A stretch of 64,000 nt of DNA, from the NCBI RefSeq assembly GCF_002979755.1, contig NZ_PCPP01000001.1, forward strand, positions 652,665-716,664, given 5' to 3'. Below, in pieces: positions 49,759 through 57,073 of this stretch. The notes under the pieces were generated by a model. It made no database searches and was not told the origin of the DNA. It was given only the letters and a program-made list of their open reading frames with translations. The stretch is from Chryseobacterium culicis. GTDB taxonomy: Bacteria > Bacteroidota > Bacteroidia > Flavobacteriales > Weeksellaceae. Position 1 is the first letter of the stretch, and every line of letters starts with the position of its first letter. The translations under genes and the position numbers were made by a program.

Positions 49759-49795
49759 AAACGGCTCAATTTCTTGAGCCGTTTTTTATTTTTTA
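49759..49795 (+). terminator. Terminator of the cupin/DHDPS-like/thioredoxin unit
   Basis: 11-bp perfect stem AAACGGCTCAA/TTGAGCCGTTT with a 4-nt loop, then TTTTATTTTTT. Confidence 0.92.
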
Positions 49796-50299
49796 AATGA
49801 TTGCATTTCCTTCTACACCGTCAGAATTATTAGTTTTATGACCTGTTATTGCTGAAGCAACAAAACTAAAGAGACTGACCAGTTTTCCGGCTTTCGTATC
49901 CCAGTAATAGGTTTCTCTAGGTTCTACACGAATAATGGTTACATTGGGATCATCTTTTCCGTCAAACCAGGCTTTTGCCAGTGGAGACCATTTATCTTCA
50001 ATAGTGGCTTTATCCTTATAAACAGACGCTTCTCCGTATACGGAAAGATATTGGGAGTCACTGTTATTCATAAAAAATAGCTGCACTCTGCGGTCTTCTT
50101 TTATTTCAAAATTTTTATTGCTGGTACCACTGCTGATAAACCAAAGGTTTCCACTGTCATCCGTCTCCTGGAGTGTCATGGGTCGGGAATTGACAGGAAC
50201 GGTTTCTAATTCTGTACAGAACATACATATTTTTGCACTTTCTGATAATTCTTTGATCTTTTTGATCGCTTCGAGATGGGTAAGATTTTGTGTTGACAT
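49793..50299 (-). CDS. PNPOx-like split-barrel protein (general stress protein 26 type)
   Basis: A 168-aa FMN-binding split-barrel protein similar to B. subtilis YzzA/GSP26-type 'pyridoxamine 5'-phosphate oxidase family' members. Patterns: LETVPVNSRPMTLQETDDSGNLWFISSGTSNKN (about 30-60), QLFFMNNSDSQYLSVYGEA (about 70-90), and WFDGKDDPNVTIIRVEPRETYYWD near 115. Start at 50299 (MSTQNLT) is used; an upstream ATG at 50377 would read through the promoter region. Stress or flavin-related function inferred from family. Divergent from an AraC gene. Confidence 0.9.
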   Translation of the reverse strand: MSTQNLTHLEAIKKIKELSESAKICMFCTELETVPVNSRPMTLQETDDSGNLWFISSGTSNKNFEIKEDRRVQLFFMNNSDSQYLSVYGEASVYKDKATIEDKWSPLAKAWFDGKDDPNVTIIRVEPRETYYWDTKAGKLVSLFSFVASAITGHKTNNSDGVEGNAII

Positions 50300-50449
50300 G
50301 ATATAATATTTTAGTGATTGGTTTTGTTTAAAAGATGTATTTTCAATAGAAAATGATGAATATATACGTGAAAACATTCAAATACCTGACCAAATGGGAA
50401 TAAAATGTGGTACCTTCCGTTGATTTCTTTTCAATAAATATGTTTTACG

Positions 50450-50457
50450 TACATTTG
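50450..50457 (+). promoter_or_regulatory. -7 element of the AraC gene at 50462
   Basis: TACATTTG, an exact TAnnTTTG, ends 5 nt before the ATG, so this mRNA should be leaderless. Confidence 0.55.
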
Positions 50458-50461
50458 ATGG

Positions 50462-51259
50462 ATGCAGATTTCGCCTCCTAAACATTTAGCGCTTTATATC
50501 AGGCATTATATCTTTTTGGAAAATTCCGAAAGTGATATAAGGTACCTAAGGCTCTTTACTGATGGGAGTTCCGGACTTATTCTATCCGGGGATATGAATC
50601 TGTATTCCGGCATTTCAGAGAATAGTATGCCACTTTCCTTTTTTTACGGAGCTTTAAACGGATATAAAGATTTTTCTTCAAAAGGGAGATTTTCTCTGAT
50701 TGCTGTTGTATTCCAGCCTTATTTTCTGAATATCCTTTTAAAAACTTCTGTTAAGGAAATCAGTAATCAGATTGTTTCTGTGGAAGATGTATTGAAAAAT
50801 AAACTGGAAGTATTTCAGGAAAAACTGTTTAATAAGGCAAACCCGTTAGCTGTTATTAATGATCTGAATACATTTTTTACTGATTTTTTATCGGAAAGCA
50901 TGCATGCTGAACATCATATGATAGCTGCAACACAGCAATATATACTTCAGAATAAAGGCTCTGTATCCTCCAAAAATTTGCAAAGCTTCACTGGATATTC
51001 TGAACGGCATCTGGAAAGGAAATTTGAATATCATATGGGAATATCTCCCAAAAAATATGGAAATATTATCCGTCTTCATTACTTTTTAAGCCTTATGAAT
51101 AAAGGATTTGATCATGAAAATATGACGATGCTTTCATATGAAGCGGGATATTCTGACCAGTCACACCTTATCAGAGAATTTAAAAATAATATCGGGCTTA
51201 CTCCCAAGCAGTATCTGAATACAGAAAATAAGATGGCTGTTAATTTCATTGAGCTGTAA
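50462..51259 (+). CDS. AraC-family regulator 2
   Basis: A 265-aa regulator: N-terminal DUF6597-like sensor (about 1-140) beginning QISPPKHLALYIRHYIFLE, and C-terminal AraC HTH (about 155-255, NLQSFTGYSERHLERKFEYHMGISPKKYGNIIRLHYFL and MTMLSYEAGYSDQSHLIREFKNNIGLTPKQYL). Divergent from the PNPOx-like gene and 67 nt ahead of the nitrilase gene, which is probably its target. Confidence 0.93.
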   Translation: MQISPPKHLALYIRHYIFLENSESDIRYLRLFTDGSSGLILSGDMNLYSGISENSMPLSFFYGALNGYKDFSSKGRFSLIAVVFQPYFLNILLKTSVKEISNQIVSVEDVLKNKLEVFQEKLFNKANPLAVINDLNTFFTDFLSESMHAEHHMIAATQQYILQNKGSVSSKNLQSFTGYSERHLERKFEYHMGISPKKYGNIIRLHYFLSLMNKGFDHENMTMLSYEAGYSDQSHLIREFKNNIGLTPKQYLNTENKMAVNFIEL

Positions 51260-51304
51260 ACCGGACATGTCGGTTTTATACAATTTTTCAGCGGCGGATC
51301 TCTC

Positions 51305-51312
51305 TAGTTTTG
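51305..51312 (+). promoter_or_regulatory. -7 element of the nitrilase gene
   Basis: TAGTTTTG, an exact TAnnTTTG, 14 nt before the ATG at 51327. Confidence 0.55.
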
Positions 51313-51326
51313 CTTAAAAAAAATCA

Positions 51327-52280
51327 ATGAATATTAAAATTTCAACCGCACAATTTGAAAACAAAAGCGGAGATAAGGCTTATAACCTGTCCGTTATCGA
51401 AAAATTAGCTGCTGAAGCGGCATCCAAAGGCTCTCATGTGATTGTTTTTCATGAATGTTCAATCACAGGCTATACTTTTGCAAGGAAACTTTCCAAAGAA
51501 CAACTCCTCGACGTTGCTGAACGTATTCCGGAAGGGGAGAGCATCCAAAAATTGCAGGAGATTGCCATAAAATATAATATTACTCTATTAGCAGGTCTGT
51601 TTGAAAAAGACCAATATGATAATCTTTTCAAAGCATATGTATGTGTTGATAAAACAGTACTAAAGGCTAAATACCGAAAACTTCATCCTTTTATCAATCC
51701 CAACCTTACCCCTGGGAATGAGTATTGTGTATTTGATATTATGGGTTGGAAGTGTGGAATTCTCATCTGCTATGATAACAACGTCATTGAAAATGTCAGA
51801 GCAACAAGACTTCTGGGAGCCGAGATAATTTTTATGCCACACGTTACCATGGGCACCCCTTCTACAAGGCCGGGAGCTGGGTTTGTGGATCCTCAGCTAT
51901 GGGAAAACAGGGTCGCAGATCCTACCTCTTTACAGTTGGAATTTAAGGGAATGAAAGGCAGAGACTGGCTGATGAAGTGGCTTCCGTCAAGAGCTTATGA
52001 TAATGGTGCTTATATTGTTTTTTCAAACCCTGTAGGTATGGATGATGACCAGCTGAAAAACGGATGTTCCATGATTATAGATCCTTTCGGAGATATTATT
52101 GCAGAATGTCATTCTTGGGAAGATAGCTTTGAATCGGCTGTCATTACTCCCGAAAAGCTTACTCAGGCAGGAGGATACAGGTATATTAAAGCCCGAAGAC
52201 CTGAATTGTACAGAGACATCATAGGACAGGAACATTCACCGGAACAAAAAGTTGTATGGCTTGACGATAAAACCATTTAA
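51327..52280 (+). CDS. Nitrilase-family carbon-nitrogen hydrolase
   Basis: A 317-aa C-N hydrolase. The catalytic triad is complete: Glu in VFHECSITGYTF (about 48), Lys in KYRKLHPFINPN (about 113), Cys in CGILICYDNNVIEN (about 148). The family includes amidases, carbamoylases and nitrilases; the GILICYDN version favours an amidase. No signal peptide. It has its own promoter downstream of an AraC regulator. The substrate is not predictable. Confidence 0.93.
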   Translation: MNIKISTAQFENKSGDKAYNLSVIEKLAAEAASKGSHVIVFHECSITGYTFARKLSKEQLLDVAERIPEGESIQKLQEIAIKYNITLLAGLFEKDQYDNLFKAYVCVDKTVLKAKYRKLHPFINPNLTPGNEYCVFDIMGWKCGILICYDNNVIENVRATRLLGAEIIFMPHVTMGTPSTRPGAGFVDPQLWENRVADPTSLQLEFKGMKGRDWLMKWLPSRAYDNGAYIVFSNPVGMDDDQLKNGCSMIIDPFGDIIAECHSWEDSFESAVITPEKLTQAGGYRYIKARRPELYRDIIGQEHSPEQKVVWLDDKTI

Positions 52281-52284
52281 AAAT

Positions 52285-52323
52285 AAATCTCTCCTGTAAA
52301 TGATATGCAGGAGAGATTTTTCT
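52285..52323. terminator. Bidirectional terminator
   Basis: 12-bp perfect stem AAATCTCTCCTG/CAGGAGAGATTT with an 11-nt loop, followed by a T run on the plus strand. It separates the nitrilase gene from the convergent rhodanese-like gene and begins next to the stop codon of both. Confidence 0.88.
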
Positions 52324-52680
52324 TTATTGACCCATTGTTTTCTGAAGGTCTGTCCAGGCACCTCCGTTATGAATATGCCTGAAGCCTCTTTCTTTGAGAA
52401 TATTTTCAGCTTTTACACTTCGAAGCCCATGAGAGTATACTGTAATGTATGTTTTTTCCGGATCTAATTCTACGTACCGCTCTCTGATTGTTCCTAATGA
52501 AATATTTACAGAACCTTCTATATGTCCCGTTTCATATTCTTTTTCAGTTCTTACATCGAGAATTATCGCTCCTTTTTTGAGCAGCTCCGGTAATCCGTTA
52601 TCTAAAGTCTGGAATCGGTATATTCTGTAGGCAACATAGAGAATAAGGGCAATTCCACAGAATATAAAAAGACTTTTTAT
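52324..52680 (-). CDS. Membrane-anchored rhodanese-like protein with ATA start
   Basis: The minus strand from 52680 encodes 118 aa: one membrane segment (about 4-20, LFIFCGIALILYVAYRI) and a rhodanese fold (about 30-115) with AIILDVRTEKEYETGHIEGSVNI and the GG/W of NGGAWTDL. There is no in-frame ATG, GTG or TTG before the fold; translation would begin at ATA, which forms ATAA with the upstream stop codon exactly where ATGA overlaps are usual. The active-site loop reads VYSHGLRS, with Ser where rhodaneses have the catalytic Cys, so sulfurtransferase activity is not expected. It may be translated by coupling from the DUF3817 gene, or be a recent start-codon loss. Confidence 0.65.
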   Translation of the reverse strand: MKSLFIFCGIALILYVAYRIYRFQTLDNGLPELLKKGAIILDVRTEKEYETGHIEGSVNISLGTIRERYVELDPEKTYITVYSHGLRSVKAENILKERGFRHIHNGGAWTDLQKTMGQ

Positions 52681-52979
52681 AGCTTGCTCAGTATTTTTTT
52701 GTCAATATAAAATGTTCCCAACGGAATAAAGCAGGCAAGAATTACTTTCCATGTTATTTCTTTGAACTTCCAGTTCTGTTCTACGCCAACACTCAATGTA
52801 TTGAATAGGAAAAGCAGGAATAATGTTCCGTGTACCGGGCCGATAAGCCTTACCAATAAAGGATTTCCCATCCAATACTTCATAGGAACGGCAATGCCTA
52901 TCAGGGTCAATAATGAGATCCCTTCTAAAATAGCCAGAATTCTCAGCCGTCCGATTTTTGTTTTAAATAAATCTATCAT
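52677..52979 (-). CDS. DUF3817 membrane protein
   Basis: A 100-aa protein with three membrane segments and the DUF3817 pattern: LRILAILEGISLLTLIGIAVPMKYWMGNP near the start, LIGPVHGTLFLLFL near 47, and a C-terminal WKVILACFIPLGTFYIDKKI. Start 52979 (MIDLFK) is taken over 53024, where the extension would overlap the neighbour. In other bacteria DUF3817 occurs next to membrane proteins of the anionic or integral envelope class without known activity. Overlaps the rhodanese-like gene by 4 nt. Confidence 0.87.
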   Translation of the reverse strand: MIDLFKTKIGRLRILAILEGISLLTLIGIAVPMKYWMGNPLLVRLIGPVHGTLFLLFLFNTLSVGVEQNWKFKEITWKVILACFIPLGTFYIDKKILSKL

Positions 52980-52981
52980 AA

Positions 52982-53440
52982 TTATCTGAAATAAGGTCTG
53001 TTTACAAAAGGAGAAAAGGGCCACGGAATGGCAATGAAAATAATAATCAGCGCAATAGAAAACCAGATGCCCATAGTTTTGAATTTTTCCTTATCTGAAG
53101 GCTTTCTTTTGGTTAAAGCAGAACCAACCGTGATGATAATAATGGCGGTAATCATCAATGAAATATGAATCACACCAAAAAACAGATGTTCAAAAGATTC
53201 TTTGGCTGCATTCAGATTCTTCCAGAAGTATTGAATTACCGGGCTTTTCAGATAAAATACCATTCCTATGATCAGTTGGATATGAGCTATAGTAGCGGTC
53301 CAATGCCTTACAGCATTATCAGTTCCTGTAAATTTTCTTTCCGACATAAATCCTTTGAGAGAACGGTAAATAGCATAGAGTAAGCTTATTAAGACCAACC
53401 ATCGGGTTAATGAATGTAAAAAAGTAAGGGTTTGGTACAT
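52982..53440 (-). CDS. Membrane protein of the TetR-controlled trio
   Basis: A 152-aa protein with four membrane segments (about 5-25, 46-64, 88-112, 125-142). The His residues in TFLHSLTRW, RHWTATIAHIQLIIG and HLFFGVIHISLM are paired across helices, as in small cytochrome b-like proteins, but I cannot assign a family. First gene of a unit with DUF3817 and the rhodanese-like gene, 2 nt from DUF3817. Its promoter carries a palindrome next to a tetR gene. Confidence 0.83.
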   Translation of the reverse strand: MYQTLTFLHSLTRWLVLISLLYAIYRSLKGFMSERKFTGTDNAVRHWTATIAHIQLIIGMVFYLKSPVIQYFWKNLNAAKESFEHLFFGVIHISLMITAIIIITVGSALTKRKPSDKEKFKTMGIWFSIALIIIFIAIPWPFSPFVNRPYFR

Positions 53441-53461
53441 GGGTTATTTTTTAGAACAGGA

Positions 53462-53499
53462 CAAAGGTATAATAAAAACATACTAGTTAGTATGTTTTT
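53462..53499 (-). promoter_or_regulatory. Promoter with TetR-type palindrome
   Basis: The -7 element TACCTTTG (minus strand, 53462-53469) precedes the membrane trio. A perfect 10-bp inverted repeat AAAAACATAC (53474-53483)/GTATGTTTTT (53490-53499), spacer 6, covers the -12 to -37 region. It has the size and symmetry of a TetR/AcrR operator. It could also act as a terminator for tetR. Confidence 0.6.
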
Positions 53500-53510
53500 G
53501 AGTAAAAAAA

Positions 53511-54101
53511 TTATTGAAGCGTTTTGAAGTAAGACTTAAGTCCCTTTAAATAAACAAGATATACTTCTTTTGAATTTTCAACCTTCCCCAAATTTCTGAC
53601 TCCCCAATACCCGGAAATGACAAAAACACTGACTTCTCTTGCGCTGACTTCCTTTTTAATAATTCCTTCCTTTTTACCTTTTTCAATACTTTCAGTAAAA
53701 GCTTCTTCCCATTCTTTCGAAAGTTCATGTAAAGCCTGGGTAAAGGCAGTGTGCCATGGGGCCATTTGCTGTACAAAATTGGAAGTAGGGCAGCCGTACT
53801 CAACTTTTAGAAAATCATTTTCCATCAGGAGATTATGGATGATCTCATAAATATTGTCCAGAGGATTTCTGTTGTTTTGGAGGGATTCAATAAAGTTGCG
53901 TCTGAAGTTAGGCTTCATCAGTTCGTTGATAATAGCCAGTCCCATCTCATCTTTAGTTTTAAAATGATAGTAAAAAGCACCTTTCGTCACCTGAGTCGTT
54001 GCGATAATTTCATCAATGCTTGTTGTCTGGAAACCTTTTACATAGATTAATTCGAACGCTTTCTGGAGAATAGTAAGTCGGGTTGCTTCTGATTTCTTCA
54101 T
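53511..54101 (-). CDS. TetR/AcrR-family regulator
   Basis: 196 aa: N-terminal HTH (about 8-50, ATRLTILQKAFELIYVKGFQTTSIDEIIATTQVTKGAFYYHFKTKDEMGLAIINE) and a helical ligand domain (about 60-190). Position between the membrane trio and the MFS gene, with a palindrome on the promoter of the trio, suggests repression of the trio; control of the MFS gene is possible, but no similar palindrome lies in 54102-54250. Ligand unknown. Confidence 0.93.
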   Translation of the reverse strand: MKKSEATRLTILQKAFELIYVKGFQTTSIDEIIATTQVTKGAFYYHFKTKDEMGLAIINELMKPNFRRNFIESLQNNRNPLDNIYEIIHNLLMENDFLKVEYGCPTSNFVQQMAPWHTAFTQALHELSKEWEEAFTESIEKGKKEGIIKKEVSAREVSVFVISGYWGVRNLGKVENSKEVYLVYLKGLKSYFKTLQ

Positions 54102-54250
54102 TAAAACTGCTGATTATTGTACAAAGGAACAAATTTTAAACTTAAAATAAAACTATCATTATTCTGATACTTTAATACAATTTAAATAATTTTTATAATA
54201 CAAATATTCGTCGGAAATTTGCCTTATCAATATCAACAAATTATAAGACA

Positions 54251-55468
54251 ATGAATTTTCAAAAAGAAATACAGATCAATACGGCAACGCAGACGGTTAA
54301 AAAAGGTCTTCCTGCAGCTTTATGGGCATTAACAATAAGTGCCTTCGGAATAGGAACTACTGAATTTGTAATTGTGGGACTGCTGCCCACCGTAGCATCT
54401 GATCTCGGGATTACCATTCCGTCAGCAGGATTATTGGTAAGTCTTTATGCGATTGGAGTGGCTATCGGAGCTCCTATATTAACGGCATTAACAGGGAAAA
54501 TTCCACGCAAGATGCTGCTGGTTTCCATTATGCTCCTGTTTGTTATCGGAAATGGTTTGGCATCGATTGCGCCTGGATTTATAACTTTAGTGCTAGCAAG
54601 AATTTTAACAGGTTTTGCCCATGGGGTTTATTTTTCCATTGGGTCTACCATTGCCGCTTCATTGGTACCTGAAGAAAAAAGAGCTACAGCAATTTCTATT
54701 ATGTTTGCCGGACTTACACTGGCCATTGTAACAGGAGTTCCGCTGGGAACTTTTATAGGACAACACTTCGGATGGAGAGCGACTTTCATCGGGGTTTCAA
54801 TCCTTGGAATCATTGGGTTAGTAGCCAGTTTATTATTGGTTCCCAATACGCTGAAAAATGGGAAAACAGCTTCATTAAAAAGCCAGTTTAAGGTATTGGG
54901 AAATAAACGTCTGATCTTTGCTTTTTTAATGACTGCAATGGGGTATGGAGGAACATTTGTTGTTTTTACTTATCTGTCACCAATTTTACAGAAGATCACA
55001 GGATTTCAGGAATCTACCGTTACTTTTATCCTTTTGATTTATGGAATTGCCATTGCACTAGGAAATCTGATTGGAGGAAAAGTAGCGAATAAAAACCCTT
55101 TGAAAGCACTGCTATGGATGTTTGCCGCACAGGGACTGGTATTGCTTGCCTTTTATTTTACCGTAAGCAGTCCGGTGCTAAGTATCATTACCCTTTTCCT
55201 TTTAGGAGCATTATCATTTGCTTCTGTTCCGGGACTTCAGCTATTGGTGGTACAAATTGCAGAAAAAGAACTTCCGGGAACGGAAGACGTTGCTTCAGGG
55301 ATTAATATTGCAGCCTTTAATATGGGGATTGCAATCGGATCTTATGCAGGAGGAATGATTGTGACTTCTTCTTTAGGCCTGGAAAGTACACCCTGGATCG
55401 GGGCATTGTTCCTGCTGGTAACAGTTTTGATTACGGTATACAGCATCCGCTTAAGTAAGAAAAATTAA
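54251..55468 (+). CDS. MFS transporter (DHA1, AraJ/YdhP-like)
   Basis: A 405-aa 12-helix major facilitator of the drug:H+ antiporter-1 group. Motif A of the first half: GLLVSLYAIGVAIGAPILTALTGKIPRKMLL (about 56-86); second-half IYGIAIALGNLIGGKVANKNPLKAL (about 262-286). Motif C-like APGFITLVLARILTGFAHGVYF near 106. Likely an exporter of sugars, amino acids or drugs. Divergent from tetR; followed by its own terminator. Confidence 0.93.
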   Translation: MNFQKEIQINTATQTVKKGLPAALWALTISAFGIGTTEFVIVGLLPTVASDLGITIPSAGLLVSLYAIGVAIGAPILTALTGKIPRKMLLVSIMLLFVIGNGLASIAPGFITLVLARILTGFAHGVYFSIGSTIAASLVPEEKRATAISIMFAGLTLAIVTGVPLGTFIGQHFGWRATFIGVSILGIIGLVASLLLVPNTLKNGKTASLKSQFKVLGNKRLIFAFLMTAMGYGGTFVVFTYLSPILQKITGFQESTVTFILLIYGIAIALGNLIGGKVANKNPLKALLWMFAAQGLVLLAFYFTVSSPVLSIITLFLLGALSFASVPGLQLLVVQIAEKELPGTEDVASGINIAAFNMGIAIGSYAGGMIVTSSLGLESTPWIGALFLLVTVLITVYSIRLSKKN

Positions 55469-55577
55469 GATTTCACTAATCGTTTTTATCAGATTGATAA
55501 GCATAATACAAACCAGGATGTTAGAGGCATGTAAATGAAGAGGGAATCAATACGTTGATCATGAAGAGGATGGTTTT

Positions 55578-55612
55578 ATAAAGGCAGATAAAAATCTGCC
55601 TTTATTTTGTAT
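55578..55612 (+). terminator. Terminator of the MFS gene
   Basis: 12-bp perfect stem ATAAAGGCAGAT/ATCTGCCTTTAT with a 4-nt A loop, then TTTGT. About 110 nt past the stop. Confidence 0.88.
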
Positions 55613-55641
55613 TGCAAGATTGACCGATTAACCTGAGGTTA

Positions 55642-56286
55642 TTAAATCTCATAAATCTCTGCATCTGTAAACACAAAAAATGTACTTTTCTTAGGTAGAT
55701 TTTTGGTATCCAATCCTGTGAATTCACTAAAAGCAGGAAGTAACAATTGATTGCTGGTGAGTGCAAAGCAGGGAAGCCTGATATTCTTCACCGCAGAACT
55801 CAACACAATTCCGGGGTGAATATGTCCGGTAATCTGAAATCCGAATCTGACCGGATCAAAATCATGAATAAAAGTGATATCATCAGTTTCAAGCCATTCA
55901 GCTTTGTAATCAAAACATAATTTTTCCTCTAAAGCTTTTGAAATTCTGTCATGATTTCCTTCAATAAGATAAAACTGCAAGTCAGAGTATTGCTTTTTCC
56001 ATACACAGAATTCATCCACATCAGAATTGTCTCCGGCGTGAAGTAAATCTCCAACCACAATGAATTTTTCAGGCTGAAAATATTCAATCAGTGCGGATAA
56101 TCTTTCCAGGTCGCTTTTCATGATATGATTGGCCAATGCAATACCATTTTTGCGGAAATGAGCGGTTTTCCCGATGTGAAGATCGGAAAGAATCAGTGCT
56201 TTATCTTTTTCCCGGAATGCTGCCCGTTGATTGGTCAGAATAAAAGTTTCACTTTGGATGAAAATTTTTTTTGTTGCTATAAACAC
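55642..56286 (-). CDS. pdeM: Ligase-associated metallophosphoesterase PdeM
   Basis: A 214-aa calcineurin-like phosphoesterase with all metal-binding motifs: LSDLHIGK near residue 34 (DxH), VVGDLLHAGD near 77 (GD), IEGNHDR near 108 (GNHD), IHDFD near 140, and GHIHPGI near 153 (GHxH). PdeM is named as the endonuclease of the ligase-associated DNA damage response cluster, and the other members lie upstream on the same strand. It probably processes DNA ends. Confidence 0.92.
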   Translation of the reverse strand: MFIATKKIFIQSETFILTNQRAAFREKDKALILSDLHIGKTAHFRKNGIALANHIMKSDLERLSALIEYFQPEKFIVVGDLLHAGDNSDVDEFCVWKKQYSDLQFYLIEGNHDRISKALEEKLCFDYKAEWLETDDITFIHDFDPVRFGFQITGHIHPGIVLSSAVKNIRLPCFALTSNQLLLPAFSEFTGLDTKNLPKKSTFFVFTDAEIYEI

Positions 56287-56334
56287 TTGGTGGATTGAAA
56301 ATTTAATGCTTAAAGGTAAACTATTTAAATCGGA

Positions 56335-56937
56335 TTAACTGACCTTTCGGCTTACATGAAATTTTTCATCAAAAACATAAGTCAGAGGAATACCGGTAGC
56401 AATTTCCCGTTCTAAAATCTCTTCAGGAGAAAGATGCTCCAGATACATAATAAGGGCACGGAGACTGTTTCCATGGGCTACAATTAATACATTCTCACCC
56501 TGTTTTAATAAAGGTCTTATCTGACTTTCAAAATAAGGAATCACTCTGTTGTAAGTATCTTTAAGGCTTTCTCCACCCGGAGGAACCACATCAAATGATC
56601 TGCGCCAGCTATGAACCTGCTCGTCACCATATTTCAGTGCGGTTTCTGCTTTGTTTAATCCTTCGAGATTTCCGTAAGAACGTTCGTTTAATGCTTTATC
56701 TTTGATGACCGGAATATTGGGATTTCCAATTTCGTTAAGGATGATGGAGAGGGTATGCTGTGCTCTTACCAAGGCAGAAGTAAATGCAATATCTATTCTT
56801 TCTCCTTTTAGCGCAAGCCCTGCTTTTTTGGCTTCTTCAATTCCGGCTTCAGTTATATCAATATCTTTCCAGCCTGTAAATCTGTTTTCCAGATTCCAGA
56901 GTGACTGTCCGTGACGGACCAAGAATAATTTTTCCAT
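56335..56937 (-). CDS. gpmA: 2,3-bisphosphoglycerate-dependent phosphoglycerate mutase
   Basis: A 200-aa cofactor-dependent phosphoglycerate mutase interconverting 3- and 2-phosphoglycerate. Catalytic RHG in [18 protein letters not shown] near residue 6-10, second His in [10 protein letters not shown] near 152, and [15 protein letters not shown] near 85. At about 200 aa it is shorter than E. coli GpmA (250 aa) but typical for Bacteroidota. It lies inside the ligase-associated repair cluster, between pdeM and the helicase gene, without functional relation that I can see. Confidence 0.92.
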   Translation of the reverse strand: MEKLFLVRHGQSLWNLENRFTGWKDIDITEAGIEEAKKAGLALKGERIDIAFTSALVRAQHTLSIILNEIGNPNIPVIKDKALNERSYGNLEGLNKAETALKYGDEQVHSWRRSFDVVPPGGESLKDTYNRVIPYFESQIRPLLKQGENVLIVAHGNSLRALIMYLEHLSPEEILEREIATGIPLTYVFDEKFHVSRKVS

Positions 56938-57073
56938 TATTTACATTTTATTTTAAACTTCTAAGAAGGTATACTCTAAGTTACAATGATTATTTAAACT
57001 TATCAAGAAAATTAACTTAGAATATTAGGCTAAGAATAAGATTAAAATTGCAGAAGAATTTATCAGAAAATCT

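Noticed and set aside
52694..52705. Run of seven A on the minus strand near the end of the DUF3817 gene, which could allow a -1 frameshift joining it to the rhodanese-like frame.
   Set aside because: The run does not form a proper tandem slippery site (C AAA AAA A), there is no clear stimulatory structure, and the ATAA junction gives a simpler start at the expected place.
52703..52705. TTG upstream of the rhodanese-like frame as a start codon.
   Set aside because: Careful framing shows it is out of frame; in frame there is a TGA before CAA-AAA-AAT-ACT, so no TTG start exists.
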